A stretch of DNA of 64,000 nucleotides from CBDDGJ01 sp965199285 (lineage in GTDB: Bacteria > Pseudomonadota > Alphaproteobacteria > RS24). The DNA lies in contig OZ240687.1 of the NCBI GenBank assembly GCA_965199285.1, forward strand, positions 682,001 to 746,000, read 5' to 3'. A program made the translations under genes and the position numbers. This document shows, in pieces, positions 17,483 through 26,054 of the stretch; position 1 is the first letter of the stretch, and every line of letters starts with the position of its first letter. Under the pieces are notes generated by a model. It saw only the letters and a list, made by a program, of their open reading frames with translations, made no database searches and was not told the origin of the DNA.

Positions 17483-17790
17483 CCAATGCTTCTAAAAAGT
17501 CATTGGTGCCGGGGCGCAACAAAAGCAAGTTCCAAGAAACCCACGGGGTCTTCGGCACAAGCCGAGGCTTATGCCTTATAACACCGTCACCCCGGCTTAA
17601 TGCCAAGGGTGAATGGTAACGACCCATAGAGCGTTATAATTTATCTCTACGGTCAGATTGGAACGTGAGGTTTGTTGACCCTCGCGGTTTGGGCATTCAC
17701 ACCCCAAACCGTGAGAAACTTATAACATAATTTTACCGCTTGTCCAAAATACAAAAGAGCAAATGAAAGCTATAATAATGCGACACGACA
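17483..17790. other. Gene-free interval with hairpins between nuclease remnant and mazF
   Basis: No convincing coding frame is seen. The interval has a GTCACCCCGG-type segment near 17587-17611 (CACCC/GGGTG and GGC/GCC arms), reminiscent of dispersed intergenic repeats of alphaproteobacteria. It also has a strong hairpin at 17681-17715 (CTCGCGGTTTGGG / CCCAAACCGTGAG, one mismatch). The latter could end the mazEF transcript or be a repeat unit; it has no T run on either side. Confidence 0.5.
17681..17715. repeat. Strong intergenic hairpin downstream of mazF
   Basis: Two 13-bp arms with a single mismatch enclose a 9-nt loop. It lies 76 bp beyond the mazF stop codon. Function uncertain: processing or termination signal, or repeat element. 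Confidence 0.6.
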
Positions 17791-18129
17791 TTAGAGACTA
17801 AACATTTCCATAAGCACATGGCTTACCTTTGCTGCCGTATTCGCGTGAATCGTGCCGAGTTTTTTATAAAGCCGTTGCTTATCAACGCTGCGAATTTGGT
17901 CAAGCGCAATGTCACCCTTTTTCCCTTGAAACGTAACCTGCACGCGTGAAGGATAGCCCCGAATTGTGGATGTCATGGGCGCGATGATAAGCGTGTTTAG
18001 CGCATGGTTCATTTCATCAGGGGAGATAATCAGACAGGGGCGCGATTTTTTAATTTCCGCCCCCTTAGTGGGGTCGAGCGAGACAAGATAAACGTCAAAA
18101 CGCTTTACAGAACGGTCTACCAAGACCAT
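17791..18129 (-). CDS. mazF: MazF/PemK-family endoribonuclease toxin
   Basis: The 112-residue protein has the MazF/CcdB-type start RFDVYLVSLDPTKGAEIKKS with RPCLIISPDEMN and later IIAPMTST and GDIALDQIRSVDKQRL, the standard toxin motifs. The conserved Arg and Ser/Thr of the RNA-cleaving site lie in these segments. It overlaps the upstream antitoxin gene by 13 bp, the normal antitoxin-first arrangement. Free toxin would cut mRNA at short motifs and arrest growth; the cleavage motif cannot be predicted. Confidence 0.9.
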   Translation of the reverse strand: MVLVDRSVKRFDVYLVSLDPTKGAEIKKSRPCLIISPDEMNHALNTLIIAPMTSTIRGYPSRVQVTFQGKKGDIALDQIRSVDKQRLYKKLGTIHANTAAKVSHVLMEMFSL

Positions 18130-18383
18130 TCATCTTCATCAAAATCATTGGCCAGCCCATCCTCAATCAGCAGCGTATCATTTTGCAGAGATACCTTATT
18201 TTTCTTTGCGGCTTTGGCAAACGCCGCCCCCCAGCCACTACGCGCCGTTTCGGGTTTAGAAATAACCAGCCTATCATCATCAATATCAATAGAGACAATA
18301 TCGTCAAACTGGCACTCTTTCAAAAACTGAGCTGGAATAATCACCCCTTTTGAATTGCCGATTTTGGTTAAATTTGCTTTCAT
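18117..18383 (-). CDS. mazE: MazE/PemI-family antitoxin (AbrB-like)
   Basis: I start at the ATG at 18383 (AAAGAGA site) because MKANLTKIGNSKGVIIPAQF is the canonical swapped-hairpin AbrB DNA-binding start; the longer frame adds an unrelated N-terminus. The 88-residue product then has DIVSIDIDDDRLVISKP and an acidic, probably disordered tail ending DEDEWSW that should wrap the toxin. It is expected to repress its own operon together with MazF, and the twin palindromes just upstream are a good operator candidate. Confidence 0.88.
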   Translation of the reverse strand: MKANLTKIGNSKGVIIPAQFLKECQFDDIVSIDIDDDRLVISKPETARSGWGAAFAKAAKKNKVSLQNDTLLIEDGLANDFDEDEWSW

Positions 18384-18399
18384 AATAAATCTCTTTAAC

Positions 18400-18418
18400 G
18401 TTATAACTAAGTTATAAC
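18400..18418. promoter_or_regulatory. Candidate mazEF operator: two GTTATAAC palindromes
   Basis: GTTATAAC is self-complementary and occurs twice, separated by TAA (18400-18407 and 18411-18418), 17 bp before the mazE ATG. AbrB-type antitoxins bind such short AT-rich palindromes. Confidence 0.6.
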
Positions 18419-18462
18419 AAAACAAAAAGATTGTCAACTAAAAATATTGTCAATAATAAACT

Positions 18463-19494
18463 TTACAATGACGGATCAAAGATTAAACGCCCGACGACGC
18501 GGCGCTCATCCATTTCGGCAAAGGCTTGTTGCCAATCATGAAGCGCATAGGTTTTATGAACATAAGGGGTGATTTCACCCTTGCCCGCCATTTCCCATAT
18601 TGCCGCCATATTTTCAGCACCCTTAGCAGGGTCACGGCGACCAAATTCACCAGCCCGCACGCCAACCACAGAAAAGCCCTTAATCAAGGGCATGTTCACC
18701 CCGATTTGCGGAATACGACCAGACGCAAACCCAACCACGAGCAAACGCCCGCCCCATGCGATACAGCGCACGCTCTCATCAAACACATCGCCACCGACCG
18801 GGTCATAAATCACATCCGCGCCGCCGCCGGTAATTTCTTTTACCTGTTCGCGAAACCCATTGCGACTATTCAACACAATATCGGGCTGATAATGTTGTTC
18901 AATTATTTTTAGCTTTTCATCTGATGAGACACAGGCGATAACCCGTGCCCCCAACCGCTTACCCAAATCAACCGCCGCCAGACCAACCCCACCAGCCGCG
19001 CCATGCACAAGCAACCATTCACCTTTTTCGATATGAGCGCGGCGCACCAGCGATACATAAGCGGTGAGATAGGCGGCGCTTACGCTCGCGGCCTGCCCAT
19101 AATTGAGCGCGGGCGGCTTTTTTTGTAACGCATCTGCATTATAAAGCGCATATTCGCAAAAGGCACCATTCTGACCGCCATGCAGACCGCCACCGGTTAC
19201 CGCATCACCGATTGCAAATTCGGAGACAGCCTCACCAAGCGCCGCCACCTCGCCCGCCATTTCACCACCGGGAATAAACGGCAAGGGCGGCTTATGCTGA
19301 TAGCCACCATGCGTCATTAATAAATCCGGAAAGCCCAATGTCGCTGCTTTCACCTGCACCAGTACCTCGCCAGCGGCAGGCTGTGGCACAGTGATGTCCT
19401 GCACCGCAACGCCAGCATAATTATCTTTTAACGCAGAAACCACCAGAGCTTGCATTGTTTGTGGCAGAGCTTGCGTTGTTTTTAGAAGTGTCAT
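18463..19494 (-). CDS. Zinc-independent MDR-family NADPH:quinone oxidoreductase-like protein
   Basis: I choose the ATG at 19494, behind AAGGGGGCAG, giving about 343 residues. The N-terminal GroES-like domain has GFPDLLMTHGGYQ and PFIPGGEMAGEVAALGE. The Rossmann part has LLVHGAAGGVGLAAVDLGKR and VIYDPVGGDVFDES, both typical of quinone oxidoreductases/crotonyl-CoA-type MDR enzymes. The catalytic-zinc cysteine/histidine pattern of alcohol dehydrogenases is absent. It probably uses NADPH to reduce quinones or activated double bonds. It is followed on the same strand by mazEF, with no functional link evident. Confidence 0.85.
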   Translation of the reverse strand: MTLLKTTQALPQTMQALVVSALKDNYAGVAVQDITVPQPAAGEVLVQVKAATLGFPDLLMTHGGYQHKPPLPFIPGGEMAGEVAALGEAVSEFAIGDAVTGGGLHGGQNGAFCEYALYNADALQKKPPALNYGQAASVSAAYLTAYVSLVRRAHIEKGEWLLVHGAAGGVGLAAVDLGKRLGARVIACVSSDEKLKIIEQHYQPDIVLNSRNGFREQVKEITGGGADVIYDPVGGDVFDESVRCIAWGGRLLVVGFASGRIPQIGVNMPLIKGFSVVGVRAGEFGRRDPAKGAENMAAIWEMAGKGEITPYVHKTYALHDWQQAFAEMDERRVVGRLIFDPSL

Positions 19495-19547
19495 CAACTG
19501 CCCCCTTATCATTTTGTAATCTATAATAAGTAGCGTGTGTAGAGCAA

Positions 19548-20309
19548 CTAAATACCGTCACCATCAACATTAAGATGAATGCCGCATTCTTCTTTATCCT
19601 TGCCTGCCCAACGTCCAGACCGATAATCACCACCTACCTCAACCCGCTCGGTACAAGGCATGCAGCCAATCGATAGATAGCCGTCTTTCACCAAAGGGTG
19701 GCGCGGTAATTCATGCGTTTCAATATAGGTTTTCAAATCATCTAATTGCCAATTTGCAAGCGGGTTAATTTTATAGCGACCATCCTGATCGCGCTCGATA
19801 ATATCCATTGTCCGCCGCTCATTAGTTTGGAATCGCTTCCGACCCGTCAGCAGCGCATCGAAACCGTGAACCGCGCGGGCTTGCGGCAGCACTTTGCGAA
19901 TATGGCAGCACGCATCAGTATTTTTTGCCCATAGAGTGCCTTGCGGGTCTTGTGCGGTTAAATCGCTTTGCGCCGGTGCAATGCTGCGTACATCCATCAA
20001 GCCAAGCATGTTTTGCAAGCGATCCCGATAGCGCAATGTTTCGCCAAACAGCTTTCCCGTATTCAGCATAATAATCGGTAATTCAGGCGCAATCTCAGAC
20101 ACCAGATGCAGCATCACCACCGCTTCGGCACCAAAAGAAGAGATCATGCTAATCCGATCTGGAAACTGATTATGGATTACATCATTAAGAATTTCAGGAG
20201 CCGATAGATTTTCATAATTGGTATTTAGCTGCTCTAAATCAATCTCAGCGCGTGGTTGGATTGGTGACGCATCTGTCACAATAGGGGTAAGGGCGTGGTT
20301 TATTGTCAT
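19548..20309 (-). CDS. cysH: Assimilatory APS/PAPS reductase with 4Fe-4S cysteines
   Basis: The start at 20309 overlaps the upstream stop as ATGA; a GTG-like extension at 20321 is less likely. The protein has the nucleotide-binding ISSFGAEAVVMLHL segment, the C-C pair in TDACCHIRK, the C-x2-C pair in SIGCMPCTERV and the terminal EECGIHL catalytic cysteine. The CC...CxxC set marks the iron-sulfur form that mainly reduces adenylyl sulfate (APS) with thioredoxin to give sulfite. The partner gene upstream makes siroheme, the cofactor for the next step, sulfite reduction. Confidence 0.92.
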   Translation of the reverse strand: MTINHALTPIVTDASPIQPRAEIDLEQLNTNYENLSAPEILNDVIHNQFPDRISMISSFGAEAVVMLHLVSEIAPELPIIMLNTGKLFGETLRYRDRLQNMLGLMDVRSIAPAQSDLTAQDPQGTLWAKNTDACCHIRKVLPQARAVHGFDALLTGRKRFQTNERRTMDIIERDQDGRYKINPLANWQLDDLKTYIETHELPRHPLVKDGYLSIGCMPCTERVEVGGDYRSGRWAGKDKEECGIHLNVDGDGI

Positions 20310-20869
20310 AAAAGTAACCAACCTTTCTCATCGATCATTTGATCTGTACGGCGCATAAGCTCAGAAAAATCCGCACCCTCGCGTCGCCATTCGTCGCGCG
20401 CGGCTGATAATTCATCCAGATACGCCCCCCAATATTCGGGGAATAAAAGCTCCAAATGTGTTTTCAAACGGCGCGCCAAGCCAGGGGATTTTCCGCCGGT
20501 CGAAGCGGTCAACAACATATCACCACGCCGAACAAGCGCCGGCACATGAAAATCGCATAAAGCTTTGCGGTCTTCCACATTCACCAGCGTTTTATGAGCG
20601 CGCGCCAGATGCGTCAATCGCTCTTCCTCCAGCTCGTCTATATTGGCAATATATAATATATGAAGCGCGGCAATCTCTTCTTCCTCCGGCAGGCGTTCAA
20701 TCAAGCGATCTTTTGCAGCCGCCTTTAATTCGGGAATTGCATCCGGCGCGTAAATGACTAACCCCTGCACCCCCGCCGCATCCAGCAGCGCCAAGCGTTT
20801 CACAGCTTGCGCGCCATTGCCAACCAGCGCAATATTTATCGTCTCAACATCAAGTATAATCGGTAACAT
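20306..20869 (-). CDS. Siroheme synthase N-terminal-type protein (precorrin-2 dehydrogenase/ferrochelatase)
   Basis: The 187-residue protein corresponds to the N-terminal module of CysG (Met8-like) and lacks the SUMT methyltransferase domain. The NAD loop reads VGNGAQAVKRL, where relatives usually have GGGxVAxRK. VNVEDRKALCDFHVPALVRR and STGGKSPGLARRLK are the conserved central segments. It oxidises precorrin-2 and inserts iron to form siroheme. It is coupled to cysH by a 4-bp overlap. Sulfite reductase (cysI) and the uroporphyrinogen methyltransferase must lie elsewhere. Confidence 0.85.
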   Translation of the reverse strand: MLPIILDVETINIALVGNGAQAVKRLALLDAAGVQGLVIYAPDAIPELKAAAKDRLIERLPEEEEIAALHILYIANIDELEEERLTHLARAHKTLVNVEDRKALCDFHVPALVRRGDMLLTASTGGKSPGLARRLKTHLELLFPEYWGAYLDELSAARDEWRREGADFSELMRRTDQMIDEKGWLLL

Positions 20870-20971
20870 AATCTCAATATGGGGTATTTTTCACTATTTT
20901 GCAATATAAATATGTTATTTATTTTAATTTACATAAAATATATGTACTTTATGCTTCCACATAATATATGA

Positions 20972-20977
20972 TATAAT
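20972..20977 (+). promoter_or_regulatory. Consensus -10 box directly before lipB
   Basis: A perfect TATAAT sits only 9 bp ahead of the lipB ATG at 20987. Transcription would begin within a few bases of the start codon, suggesting a leaderless or nearly leaderless mRNA. No good -35 or ribosome-binding site is visible. Confidence 0.45.
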
Positions 20978-20986
20978 TTGCCTGTT

Positions 20987-21634
20987 ATGACTGACATATC
21001 CCTTCCCCTTCCTGAATTAAAATTCTCCAACCACTATGTTGATTATGAAGAGGCGGTTGATTTTATGGAAAATCGTGTTGCGTCTATTCACGCAGGCGAC
21101 GGTAAAGAGTGCCTGTGGTTTCTCGAACACCCGCCGCTTTATACCGCCGGCACCAGCGCTAAGGCGTCTGACCTTTTGCGCCCCGACCAGTTTCCGGTTT
21201 ATAAAAGCGGGCGCGGCGGGCAGTTTACCTATCACGGGCCCGGCCAGCGCGTGGTCTATCTTATGCTTGACCTTAATCAGCGCGGCCGCGATATACGCTG
21301 CTTTATCTGCCAGATTGAACAATGGATTATTGCGACATTGGCGGATTTTAATATTGACGCACGCATCCGCGACGGGCGGGTGGGGGTGTGGGTTGCCAAT
21401 TCATCCCCGCCCTATCAGGAACATAAAATCGCCGCGATTGGCATTCGCCTCAAACGTTGGATAAGCTATCACGGCATGAGCATTAATCTGGAGCCAGACT
21501 TAAGCCATTTTGCTGGTATCATCCCTTGCGGCATTACCGCGCATGGGGTGACCAGCATCGCCGAGCTTGGGCATATAGTGTCGCTTGCCGAGCTCGACCA
21601 AGCGCTTATTCGCAATTTTAAGGATATTTTTTAG
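20987..21634 (+). CDS. lipB: Octanoyl-[acyl-carrier-protein]:protein N-octanoyltransferase
   Basis: The protein of about 215 residues has LWFLEHPPLYTAGTSAK, GRGGQFTYHGPGQRVVY, the KIAAIGIRLKRWISYHGMSI lysine segment and IIPCGI with the catalytic cysteine, all standard for LipB. It moves octanoyl groups from ACP to lipoyl domains of 2-oxoacid dehydrogenases and the glycine cleavage H protein; LipA then adds sulfur. An in-frame TTG at 20978 is an alternative start but would fall on the -10 box. A strong terminator begins at the base after the stop codon. Confidence 0.93.
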   Translation: MTDISLPLPELKFSNHYVDYEEAVDFMENRVASIHAGDGKECLWFLEHPPLYTAGTSAKASDLLRPDQFPVYKSGRGGQFTYHGPGQRVVYLMLDLNQRGRDIRCFICQIEQWIIATLADFNIDARIRDGRVGVWVANSSPPYQEHKIAAIGIRLKRWISYHGMSINLEPDLSHFAGIIPCGITAHGVTSIAELGHIVSLAELDQALIRNFKDIF

Positions 21635-21679
21635 CCGCATCAACCGAACGAAGTGAGATAAGTTGATGCGGGTTTTTTT
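21635..21679 (+). terminator. Rho-independent terminator of lipB
   Basis: CCGCATCAAC (21635-21644) pairs perfectly with GTTGATGCGG (21662-21671) and is followed by a run of seven T. It begins immediately after the lipB stop codon. Confidence 0.9.
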
Positions 21680-21680
21680 C

Positions 21681-21800
21681 GTTCACGACAGCAAGGCTTT
21701 GCCTTGCGTCTCCGCGGGGGCGGCGAAACTATTCGCCGGAGACGCAGTCGCGTCTCTATTCTCATACAGCCATTGAGTGAAGCGCAGTCGCGCTTCTATT
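21681..21800. repeat. Cluster of four small hairpins between lipB and pccA
   Basis: In order: CAAGGC-ttt-GCCTTG; GCGTCTCCG...CGGAGACGC; AGACGC-AGTC-GCGTCT followed by CTATTCTCAT; and GAAGCGC-AGTC-GCGCTTC followed by TATTCCCAT. The last two share loop and flank but differ in their stems in a compensating way. The group lies in the convergent gap and could terminate the pccBA transcript or be short repeat units. Confidence 0.65.
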
Positions 21801-21805
21801 CCCAT

Positions 21806-23788
21806 CTATTCAAATTCGATAATCACATCATCAACCGCCAGCGCATCGCCCGCCTTAAATAATATTTTTTTAACCGTGACGGTTTTTTCGGCCCGCAAAA
21901 TATTTTCCATCTTCATCGCTTCGATAACAGCAAGAGCCTCACCAGCTTCAACCGTTTGCCCCTCGCTCACATCAATTGATACAATCACCCCTGGCATCGG
22001 GCAAATCAACGCTTTTTCAGATGCATTATCACTAATCTCCGGCATATGCGCCATCAGGGTTTGCGCCTGCGGGCGGCGAATGAATATTTTTTGTCGCGTC
22101 CCCTTACCGGTGAGGACAAATCCCTCATGATGCGTGTCAACGCTTATGGTGATTGCAGCATCATTAACTATGCCGGTAAAAAATAGATCACCAGGCCGCC
22201 ACTCACTATTTAAGACAAACACCTCATCATTTATTATAACGCCCGCTTCTGTTTCATCGCCTGAAAAAACCTCGCCCGCAATCTCAATCGCTAAAGCTGA
22301 GGGAGGATTATAATCACGCCCCCGCGCTGCCCGCTTATCACAATGCCGCCGCATATAATAACTCACCGCTGCCAGTGTTTTGAGATAATCTGCCGATTGT
22401 GGCGCGCCATCAAACCCTTCGGGATATTCTTCTTCAATAAAGGCTGTCGTCAACGCCCCTTTTTGGAACCGTTCATGCCCCATAATCGCCGCTAGAAAAT
22501 CAATATTGTGACGAATACCATCAATTCGAAACCCGTCTAACGCATCAGCCATTGCCGCGATTGCCGCATCACGAGTATCGGCATGGGTGACGAGCTTTGC
22601 AATCATCGGATCATAAAAAATACTAATCTCGCCGCCTTCATAGACACCCGTATCATTACGCACGACATGCGCCGCCGCTTCTTGTTCCTCTGGCCTTTGC
22701 TCTTGCGGCGGCTGATACCGCACCAGCCGTCCGGTTGACGGTAAAAACCCACGATAAGGGTCTTCCGCATAAATGCGGCTTTCAATCGCCCAGCCATTCA
22801 GTTTTATATCTTCTTGTGTAAGGCTTAATGTTTCACCTTGCGCGACTTTGATCATCTGCTCGACAAGGTCAATGCCGGTAATTTCTTCGGTCACAGGATG
22901 TTCAACCTGCAACCGCGTATTCATTTCCAGAAAATAGAAATTCTTATCGCCATCAACAATAAATTCAACCGTACCGGCAGAGCAATAATCCACCGCTTTT
23001 GCAAGCGCAACAGATTGAGCGCCCATTGCTTTTCTTGTTTTTTCATCCAGAAACGGGCTTGGCGCTTCTTCAATGACTTTTTGATTGCGCCGCTGGATTG
23101 AACATTCGCGTTCACCCAAATAAACCACATTGCCATGCTTATCACCCAAAATCTGAATTTCAATATGGCGTGGCTGGGTTACAAATTTTTCAATAAAAAT
23201 ACGGTCATCACCAAAGCTATTGGCCGCTTCATTTTTTGAAGATTGAAACCCTTCGCGGGCTTCCTGATCATTCCAGGCAATCCGCATTCCCTTACCACCA
23301 CCACCGGCAGAGGCTTTAATCATCACCGGATAGCCAATTTGGGTTGCAATCTTCACCGCTTCATCCGCATCCTCAATCAATCCCATATGACCAGGAACTG
23401 TGCTCACCCCCGCCTCTTGCGCCAGTTTTTTTGAGGTAATTTTATCGCCCATGGCTTCAATCGCGCCAGCAGGCGGGCCAATAAAGGCAATCCCTTCCTT
23501 ATCCAACGCTTCGGCAAAGGCTTTATTTTCGCTTAAAAACCCATAGCCAGGATGCACCGCATCAGCACCCGTCTGTTTAATCGCATCAATGATCTTATCA
23601 ATCACCAAATAGCTTTCGGAAGCCGCAGATGCACCAATATGCACCGCCTCATCCGCCATTTGCACATGCAAAGCCTGTGCATCCGTATCGGAATATACCG
23701 CCACAGTTTGAATTCCCATTTTGCGCGCCGTCTTAATCACCCGACAGGCAATTTCACCACGATTGGCAATTAGTATTTTCTTAATCAT
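21806..23788 (-). CDS. pccA: Acyl-CoA (propionyl/acetyl) carboxylase alpha chain: biotin carboxylase + BCCP
   Basis: The 660-residue protein begins KILIANRGEIACRVIKTA, has the biotin-carboxylase ATP-grasp core (ASAGGGGKGMRIAW, EKFVTQPRHIEIQ, GERECSIQRRNQK, FLEMNTRLQVEHPVTE), a middle linker domain and a C-terminal biotinyl domain with the attachment lysine K626 in EAMKMEN. It carboxylates its own biotin with ATP and bicarbonate and hands the carboxyl group to the beta chain. It follows pccB by only 8 bp. Propionyl-CoA carboxylase is the likeliest role, opening the methylmalonyl-CoA pathway; 3-methylcrotonyl- or acetyl-CoA cannot be excluded by sequence alone. Confidence 0.9.
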   Translation of the reverse strand: MIKKILIANRGEIACRVIKTARKMGIQTVAVYSDTDAQALHVQMADEAVHIGASAASESYLVIDKIIDAIKQTGADAVHPGYGFLSENKAFAEALDKEGIAFIGPPAGAIEAMGDKITSKKLAQEAGVSTVPGHMGLIEDADEAVKIATQIGYPVMIKASAGGGGKGMRIAWNDQEAREGFQSSKNEAANSFGDDRIFIEKFVTQPRHIEIQILGDKHGNVVYLGERECSIQRRNQKVIEEAPSPFLDEKTRKAMGAQSVALAKAVDYCSAGTVEFIVDGDKNFYFLEMNTRLQVEHPVTEEITGIDLVEQMIKVAQGETLSLTQEDIKLNGWAIESRIYAEDPYRGFLPSTGRLVRYQPPQEQRPEEQEAAAHVVRNDTGVYEGGEISIFYDPMIAKLVTHADTRDAAIAAMADALDGFRIDGIRHNIDFLAAIMGHERFQKGALTTAFIEEEYPEGFDGAPQSADYLKTLAAVSYYMRRHCDKRAARGRDYNPPSALAIEIAGEVFSGDETEAGVIINDEVFVLNSEWRPGDLFFTGIVNDAAITISVDTHHEGFVLTGKGTRQKIFIRRPQAQTLMAHMPEISDNASEKALICPMPGVIVSIDVSEGQTVEAGEALAVIEAMKMENILRAEKTVTVKKILFKAGDALAVDDVIIEFE

Positions 23789-23796
23789 GCAAGCCC

Positions 23797-25329
23797 CTAT
23801 AGCGGAATATTATCGTGTTTTTTCCAAGGATTGGAAAGTTGCTTATTTTCTAATAGTTTTAGCGAGCGGGCAATCCGGCGGCGGGTATTGCGCGGCAAAA
23901 TCACCTCATCAATATAGCCGCGCTCGGCGGCGATAAATGGGTTTAGGAAACGGTCTTCATAATCTTGCGTATGTTTGGCAATCGCGGCCTCATCGCCAAT
24001 CGCATCACGGAAAATAATTTCCACCGCGCCCTTTGCCCCCATCACCGCAATTTGGGCGGTTGGCCACGCATAATTCACATCCCCGCGCAAATGTTTGGAA
24101 GCCATCACATCATAAGCCCCGCCATAGGCTTTGCGGGTGATGATGGTAATTTTCGGAACCGTCGCTTCAGCATAAGCAAAAAGCAATTTCGCGCCATGCT
24201 TAATCAGCCCGCCATATTCTTGCGCCGTACCTGGTAAAAATCCGGGGACATCGACGAAACTCACCACCGCGATATTAAAGCAATCGCAAAAGCGGACAAA
24301 CCGCGCTGCCTTGCGCGAGCTATCACTATCCAAAACGCCTGCCAAGACCATTGGCTGATTGGCAACAACACCAACCGTTTTCCCCTCAATCCGGATAAAA
24401 CCAGTGAGAATATTTTTCGCAAAATCGGGCTGAATTTCGAAAAAATCCCCTTCATCGGCAATTTTCAGAACCAGCTCTTTCATATCATAGGGTATATTCG
24501 GATTATCCGGAATAAGCGTATCGAGCGAGCGTTCAACCCGGTCGCGCGCATCTTCGGTTGCTTGTACGGGAATATCTGCCCGATTATTAAGCGGTAGAAA
24601 ATCAATCAAGCGGCGTAATTGAGTGAGCGCCTCAACATCATTATCATACGCGCCATCGGCCACTGATGATTTACTGGTATGGACTTTTGCGCCGCCTAAT
24701 TCTTCGGCTGTTACCTCTTCATTGGTTACCGTTTTCACCACATCAGGGCCGGTTACGAACATATAAGAGCTTTCACGCACCATAAAGATGAAATCGGTAA
24801 GTGCGGGAGAATAGACATCACCACCGGCGCATGGTCCCATAATCATAGTGATTTGCGGAATCACCCCGCTTGCTAATGTATTGCGCTGAAACACTTCGGC
24901 ATAGCCGCCAAGCGCATCCACCCCTTCTTGAATCCGCGCCCCGCCTGCATCCAACATTCCAATAATGGGATAGCCATTGCGGAGCGCCATATCTTGCACT
25001 TTCATAATTTTTTGGGCATGCGCCCGCGACAGGGACCCGCCAAAAACTGTAAAATCCTTCGCATAAACATAAATCGGGCGACCATTGACGAGTCCCCAGC
25101 CGGTAACCACCCCATCACCAGGAATTTTACGGTTCTGCATATCAAAATCATGGCAATTATGCTCGACAAACATATCGATTTCTTCAAAACTGCCTTCGTC
25201 AAGCAAAAGGTCAATCCGCTCCCGCGCCGTGAGCTTGCCGCGCTTATGCTGTGCTTCAATTCGCGCCTCCCCGCCGCCTAAGCGCGCGACCCGACGACGG
25301 TCTTCCAATTCCGCAATTATATCTCGCAT
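23797..25329 (-). CDS. pccB: Acyl-CoA (propionyl) carboxylase beta chain (carboxyltransferase)
   Basis: The 510-residue carboxyltransferase has the N-terminal ARLGGGEARIEAQHKRGKLT and ERIDLLLDEGSFEE, the first oxyanion region FTVFGGSLSRAHAQKI, GGARIQEGVDALGGYAE, MGPCAGGDVYSPALTDF, and the second-domain PGFLPGTAQEYGGLIKHGAK and AYGGAYDVMASKHL. This set is closest to PccB. It transfers carboxyl from biotin to propionyl-CoA giving methylmalonyl-CoA. It is the first gene of the pccBA pair and starts 26 bp after the ATP12 gene, so it may be part of a longer operon. Confidence 0.92.
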   Translation of the reverse strand: MRDIIAELEDRRRVARLGGGEARIEAQHKRGKLTARERIDLLLDEGSFEEIDMFVEHNCHDFDMQNRKIPGDGVVTGWGLVNGRPIYVYAKDFTVFGGSLSRAHAQKIMKVQDMALRNGYPIIGMLDAGGARIQEGVDALGGYAEVFQRNTLASGVIPQITMIMGPCAGGDVYSPALTDFIFMVRESSYMFVTGPDVVKTVTNEEVTAEELGGAKVHTSKSSVADGAYDNDVEALTQLRRLIDFLPLNNRADIPVQATEDARDRVERSLDTLIPDNPNIPYDMKELVLKIADEGDFFEIQPDFAKNILTGFIRIEGKTVGVVANQPMVLAGVLDSDSSRKAARFVRFCDCFNIAVVSFVDVPGFLPGTAQEYGGLIKHGAKLLFAYAEATVPKITIITRKAYGGAYDVMASKHLRGDVNYAWPTAQIAVMGAKGAVEIIFRDAIGDEAAIAKHTQDYEDRFLNPFIAAERGYIDEVILPRNTRRRIARSLKLLENKQLSNPWKKHDNIPL

Positions 25330-25355
25330 TCTCTTAGCCTTCCCGCGACCCTAGC

Positions 25356-26054
25356 CTAATCACTCTCATTCAAGCTGATAAAATATGCCGATAGCGTGTC
25401 AATTTCCAGCTTTATTTTATCGCGCTTGGTTTTTGCGTCTTCATCTTCTCCCCAAAGCGACAGCTGATAAAGCTCATCAAGCAATGATAGCTCATAGGCG
25501 CGCTCACTATCAATATATTTTTCTGCCAGCGCTAACACCAAAATGGGGGAGCTTAAAAGCGCCGCCCCATGCGCCAGACCGGTGAGCCGAAAGACATCGC
25601 CTGTGGCTACCTTTTCTAATCTATCAAGCGTTGCGTTAGATTGGGGCGTTGGCATAATGCCTTTCGCCAGCTGAAACGAGACATCAAATCGCTGCTGCGC
25701 CCATGCCAAAACCGGATCCCAGCTTTCGGATTGCAAAAGCGATAATTCTTTTGGCTCGCCGGCGCGATAATAAAGCAAATCATTTTCCGCCAAGCGACGA
25801 AATTGGCGAAGCACCTGCTCTTGCCTATCTGCCACCCTGTCAATCGCGGTTGAGACCAGCCGCATAAACCACATTTCAGCGGGCTTTATCTCTTCGCCTT
25901 GTGATTTCCATTCAGCCGCCACCTGCTGCGCCAAACCACGCGTCGGTAGCGTTAAATCAGCCTTTGTTGGGGTTTTTAGTACCTTCCCATCCAGCAGGAT
26001 GACATAGCCATCTGCCGTGGATTGCACCTCGACATTTTTATAGAATTTTTTCAT
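25356..26054 (-). CDS. ATP12-family F1-ATPase assembly chaperone
   Basis: The 232-residue protein has FYKNVEVQSTADGYVILLDG with the KTPTKADLTLP segment, AAEWKSQGEEIKP, RLVSTAIDR and ENDLLYYRAGEP, the conserved ATP12 family signatures. ATP12 chaperones bind the F1 alpha subunit before ATP synthase assembly; bacterial members are largely alphaproteobacterial, in line with mitochondrial ancestry. It overlaps the end of the HAD gene by 4 bp. The fixed order rluC-HAD-ATP12 is a common alphaproteobacterial arrangement. Confidence 0.88.
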   Translation of the reverse strand: MKKFYKNVEVQSTADGYVILLDGKVLKTPTKADLTLPTRGLAQQVAAEWKSQGEEIKPAEMWFMRLVSTAIDRVADRQEQVLRQFRRLAENDLLYYRAGEPKELSLLQSESWDPVLAWAQQRFDVSFQLAKGIMPTPQSNATLDRLEKVATGDVFRLTGLAHGAALLSSPILVLALAEKYIDSERAYELSLLDELYQLSLWGEDEDAKTKRDKIKLEIDTLSAYFISLNESD

